Source of the DNA: Paenibacillus xylanexedens
GTDB lineage: Bacteria > Bacillota > Bacilli > Paenibacillales > Paenibacillaceae
Reading direction: 5' to 3'
NCBI RefSeq assembly: GCF_001908275.1
Contig: NZ_CP018620.1
Span: 2,356,001 to 2,420,000 of the forward strand
DNA length: 64,000 bases
Shown here: piece after piece, positions 62,940 through 64,000 of the stretch
How positions within the stretch are numbered: position 1 is the stretch's first letter
Layout: every line of letters begins with the position of its first letter
Made by a program: the position numbers and the translations under genes
Notes under the pieces: generated by a model
Seen by the model: the letters and a program-made list of their open reading frames with translations, nothing else
The model's database searches: none
Told to the model about the DNA's origin: nothing

Positions 62940-63975
62940 GTATTTTGAATTTATTCGTACCTGTACAGTAATCTTAATTGCTCTAGTCTTGGCGTTTCTC
63001 ATTATTGCCTTAGTAAGTAACCAACCTTTGGAAACGATTTGGATTTTCCTTATTGAACCCATATCTTCTATATCGAATATCGGGAACGTTATTGAAATGT
63101 CCATTCCCCTTATGTTCACGGGGTTGTCTGTCTTACTTCTTTTTAGAACGGGTTTGTTTAACCTTGGTGCAGAAGGATTGTTTTACTTTTCCGGGCTTAT
63201 AGCAGCCGTTATCGGAATTCATTTTACACTGAACTCTTTCTTTCATCCGATGGTAGCGATCTTGGTTGCTGGTATTACCGGTGCTGTTCTGTCAGCGATT
63301 CCCGGAATATTAAAAGCAAAATGGAATGCCGATGTCCTTGTTACATCATTAATGTTTAACAGTATATTATTTGGTATTGGCCTTTATTTTCTAAATTATC
63401 ATTTACGTGATGTTGAGGCATTTGCGAACGTTTCTTTCAAGTTTGAACCATCGGCTTTGTTAGCGGTAATCGTACCGGGGACGAGAATTCACACGGGTCT
63501 TATTATTGTCCTCCTACTTATTATTGCAACCCATTACTTCATGTTTCATACAAAATGGGGCTATGAACTCCGGATGACTGGAGCGAATCGTGAATTTGCC
63601 GAGTATTCGGGTATTAATACGGCCAAGGTTATCATTTTTGTTCATATCTTGGCAGGATTTATCGCCGGTATAGGAGGAGGCGTTGAAGTTCTCGGTATGC
63701 ATACTCGTTTTGACTGGACAAGGTTGCCAGGATATGGATTGGATGGTGCACTTGTTGCCTTGCTTGCGAAAAATAATCCACTTTCCGTCATTGGTGCAGC
63801 ATTATTTCTTGCCTATATTCGGATTGGCGCCGATCAAATGTCAATTGTTTCGGATGTACCAGCTGAAATGATTTCGATTATTCAGGCTGTACTCATTCTA
63901 TTAATCTCAGCTGAACACTTCTTGAAGAAGTGGAAAAATAAATTATTACTAAAGGAGGCTGAGAATCATGGCTGA
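62932..63975 (+). CDS. Nucleoside ABC transporter permease (NupP-like)
   Basis: Membrane subunit (347 aa, about nine helices) of the branched-chain/ribose-type permease family. FTGLSVLLLFRTGLFNLGAEGLFYFSGLIAA, LKAKWNADVLVTSLMFNSILFG and the EAA-like loop YELRMTGANREFAEYSGINTAKVI are characteristic of nucleoside permeases of this type. GAGGGAGG precedes the ATG. Its stop overlaps the next permease start, giving the usual two-permease arrangement. Confidence 0.94.
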   Translation: MVKYFEFIRTCTVILIALVLAFLIIALVSNQPLETIWIFLIEPISSISNIGNVIEMSIPLMFTGLSVLLLFRTGLFNLGAEGLFYFSGLIAAVIGIHFTLNSFFHPMVAILVAGITGAVLSAIPGILKAKWNADVLVTSLMFNSILFGIGLYFLNYHLRDVEAFANVSFKFEPSALLAVIVPGTRIHTGLIIVLLLIIATHYFMFHTKWGYELRMTGANREFAEYSGINTAKVIIFVHILAGFIAGIGGGVEVLGMHTRFDWTRLPGYGLDGALVALLAKNNPLSVIGAALFLAYIRIGADQMSIVSDVPAEMISIIQAVLILLISAEHFLKKWKNKLLLKEAENHG

Positions 63976-64000
63976 TATTCTAAACATCATTTTTTCAACG
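63968..64000 (+). CDS. Second ABC permease (NupQ-like), cut by window end
   Basis: Only 11 codons (MADILNIIFST) are inside the window. AAAGGAGG lies 8-9 nt before the ATG, and the start overlaps the upstream permease stop by 8 bp. BMP-lipoprotein/ATPase clusters normally have two permeases, so this should be the second one. Identity rests on context. Confidence 0.7.
   Translation, partial: MADILNIIFST

Overview
The window looks like chromosomal DNA of a Paenibacillus-type endospore-forming Firmicute. Supporting features are AGGAGG-type ribosome sites, frequent TTG/GTG starts, a SASP-H spore protein, a spore-germination permease, split LigD proteins with Ku, T-box leaders, and a tsaE-tsaB-rimI-tsaD / ABC-F / moaC / tat / groESL order like the B. 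subtilis ydiB-groEL region. No prophage, IS transposase, CRISPR array, tRNA or rRNA was seen.

Layout. (1) 1-5014: the 3' part of gltB, a small unknown gene, and an XRE repressor gene facing away from the next operon. (2) 5.2-25.8 kb: a 20-kb exopolysaccharide operon of Wzx/Wzy type. It holds a PilZ-like protein, a CpsB/CpsC/CpsD phosphotyrosine module, galU, a priming phosphosugar transferase, a polymerase, an Alg14/Alg13-like pair, four further glycosyltransferases, a flippase, a pyruvyltransferase, GDP-mannose and UDP-glucuronate enzymes, an LCP protein, a secreted GH74-like protein, a VanZ-like protein and a membrane-anchored protein. It ends at a 15-bp perfect terminator. The predicted polymer contains glucose/galactose, mannose, glucuronate and pyruvate. 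(3) 25.9-37.2 kb: a cysteine-rich protein with an ABC transporter, an AI-2E family exporter, a GntR/DUF1648 pair, a secreted hydrolase, a CNNM-type protein, cardiolipin synthase and a YitT protein behind a long structured leader. (4) 37.2-43.4 kb: minus-strand non-homologous end-joining genes (LigD polymerase, LigD ligase, Ku) interleaved with a germination permease and a dioxygenase; then sspH on the plus strand. (5) 43.5-57.8 kb: tRNA t6A genes, leuA behind two tandem leucine T-boxes, a DnaA-box cluster, ABC-F, folate, molybdopterin and Tat genes, and groESL with CIRCE. (6) 58-64 kb: an AT-richer purine-nucleoside uptake cluster (adenosine deaminase, AraC regulator, BMP lipoprotein, ABC ATPase, permeases), cut by the right edge.

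Best leads: an XRE-type operator shared by the EPS promoter and the promoter of the cysteine-rich gene; a structured RNA between cpsD and galU, where Bacillus carries the EAR antitermination RNA; a leader with a terminator-like hairpin and a large nested stem upstream of yitT; tandem leucine T-boxes; a DnaA-box cluster beside the tsaD/ABC-F block; and a MITE-like element present as a full and a deleted copy.
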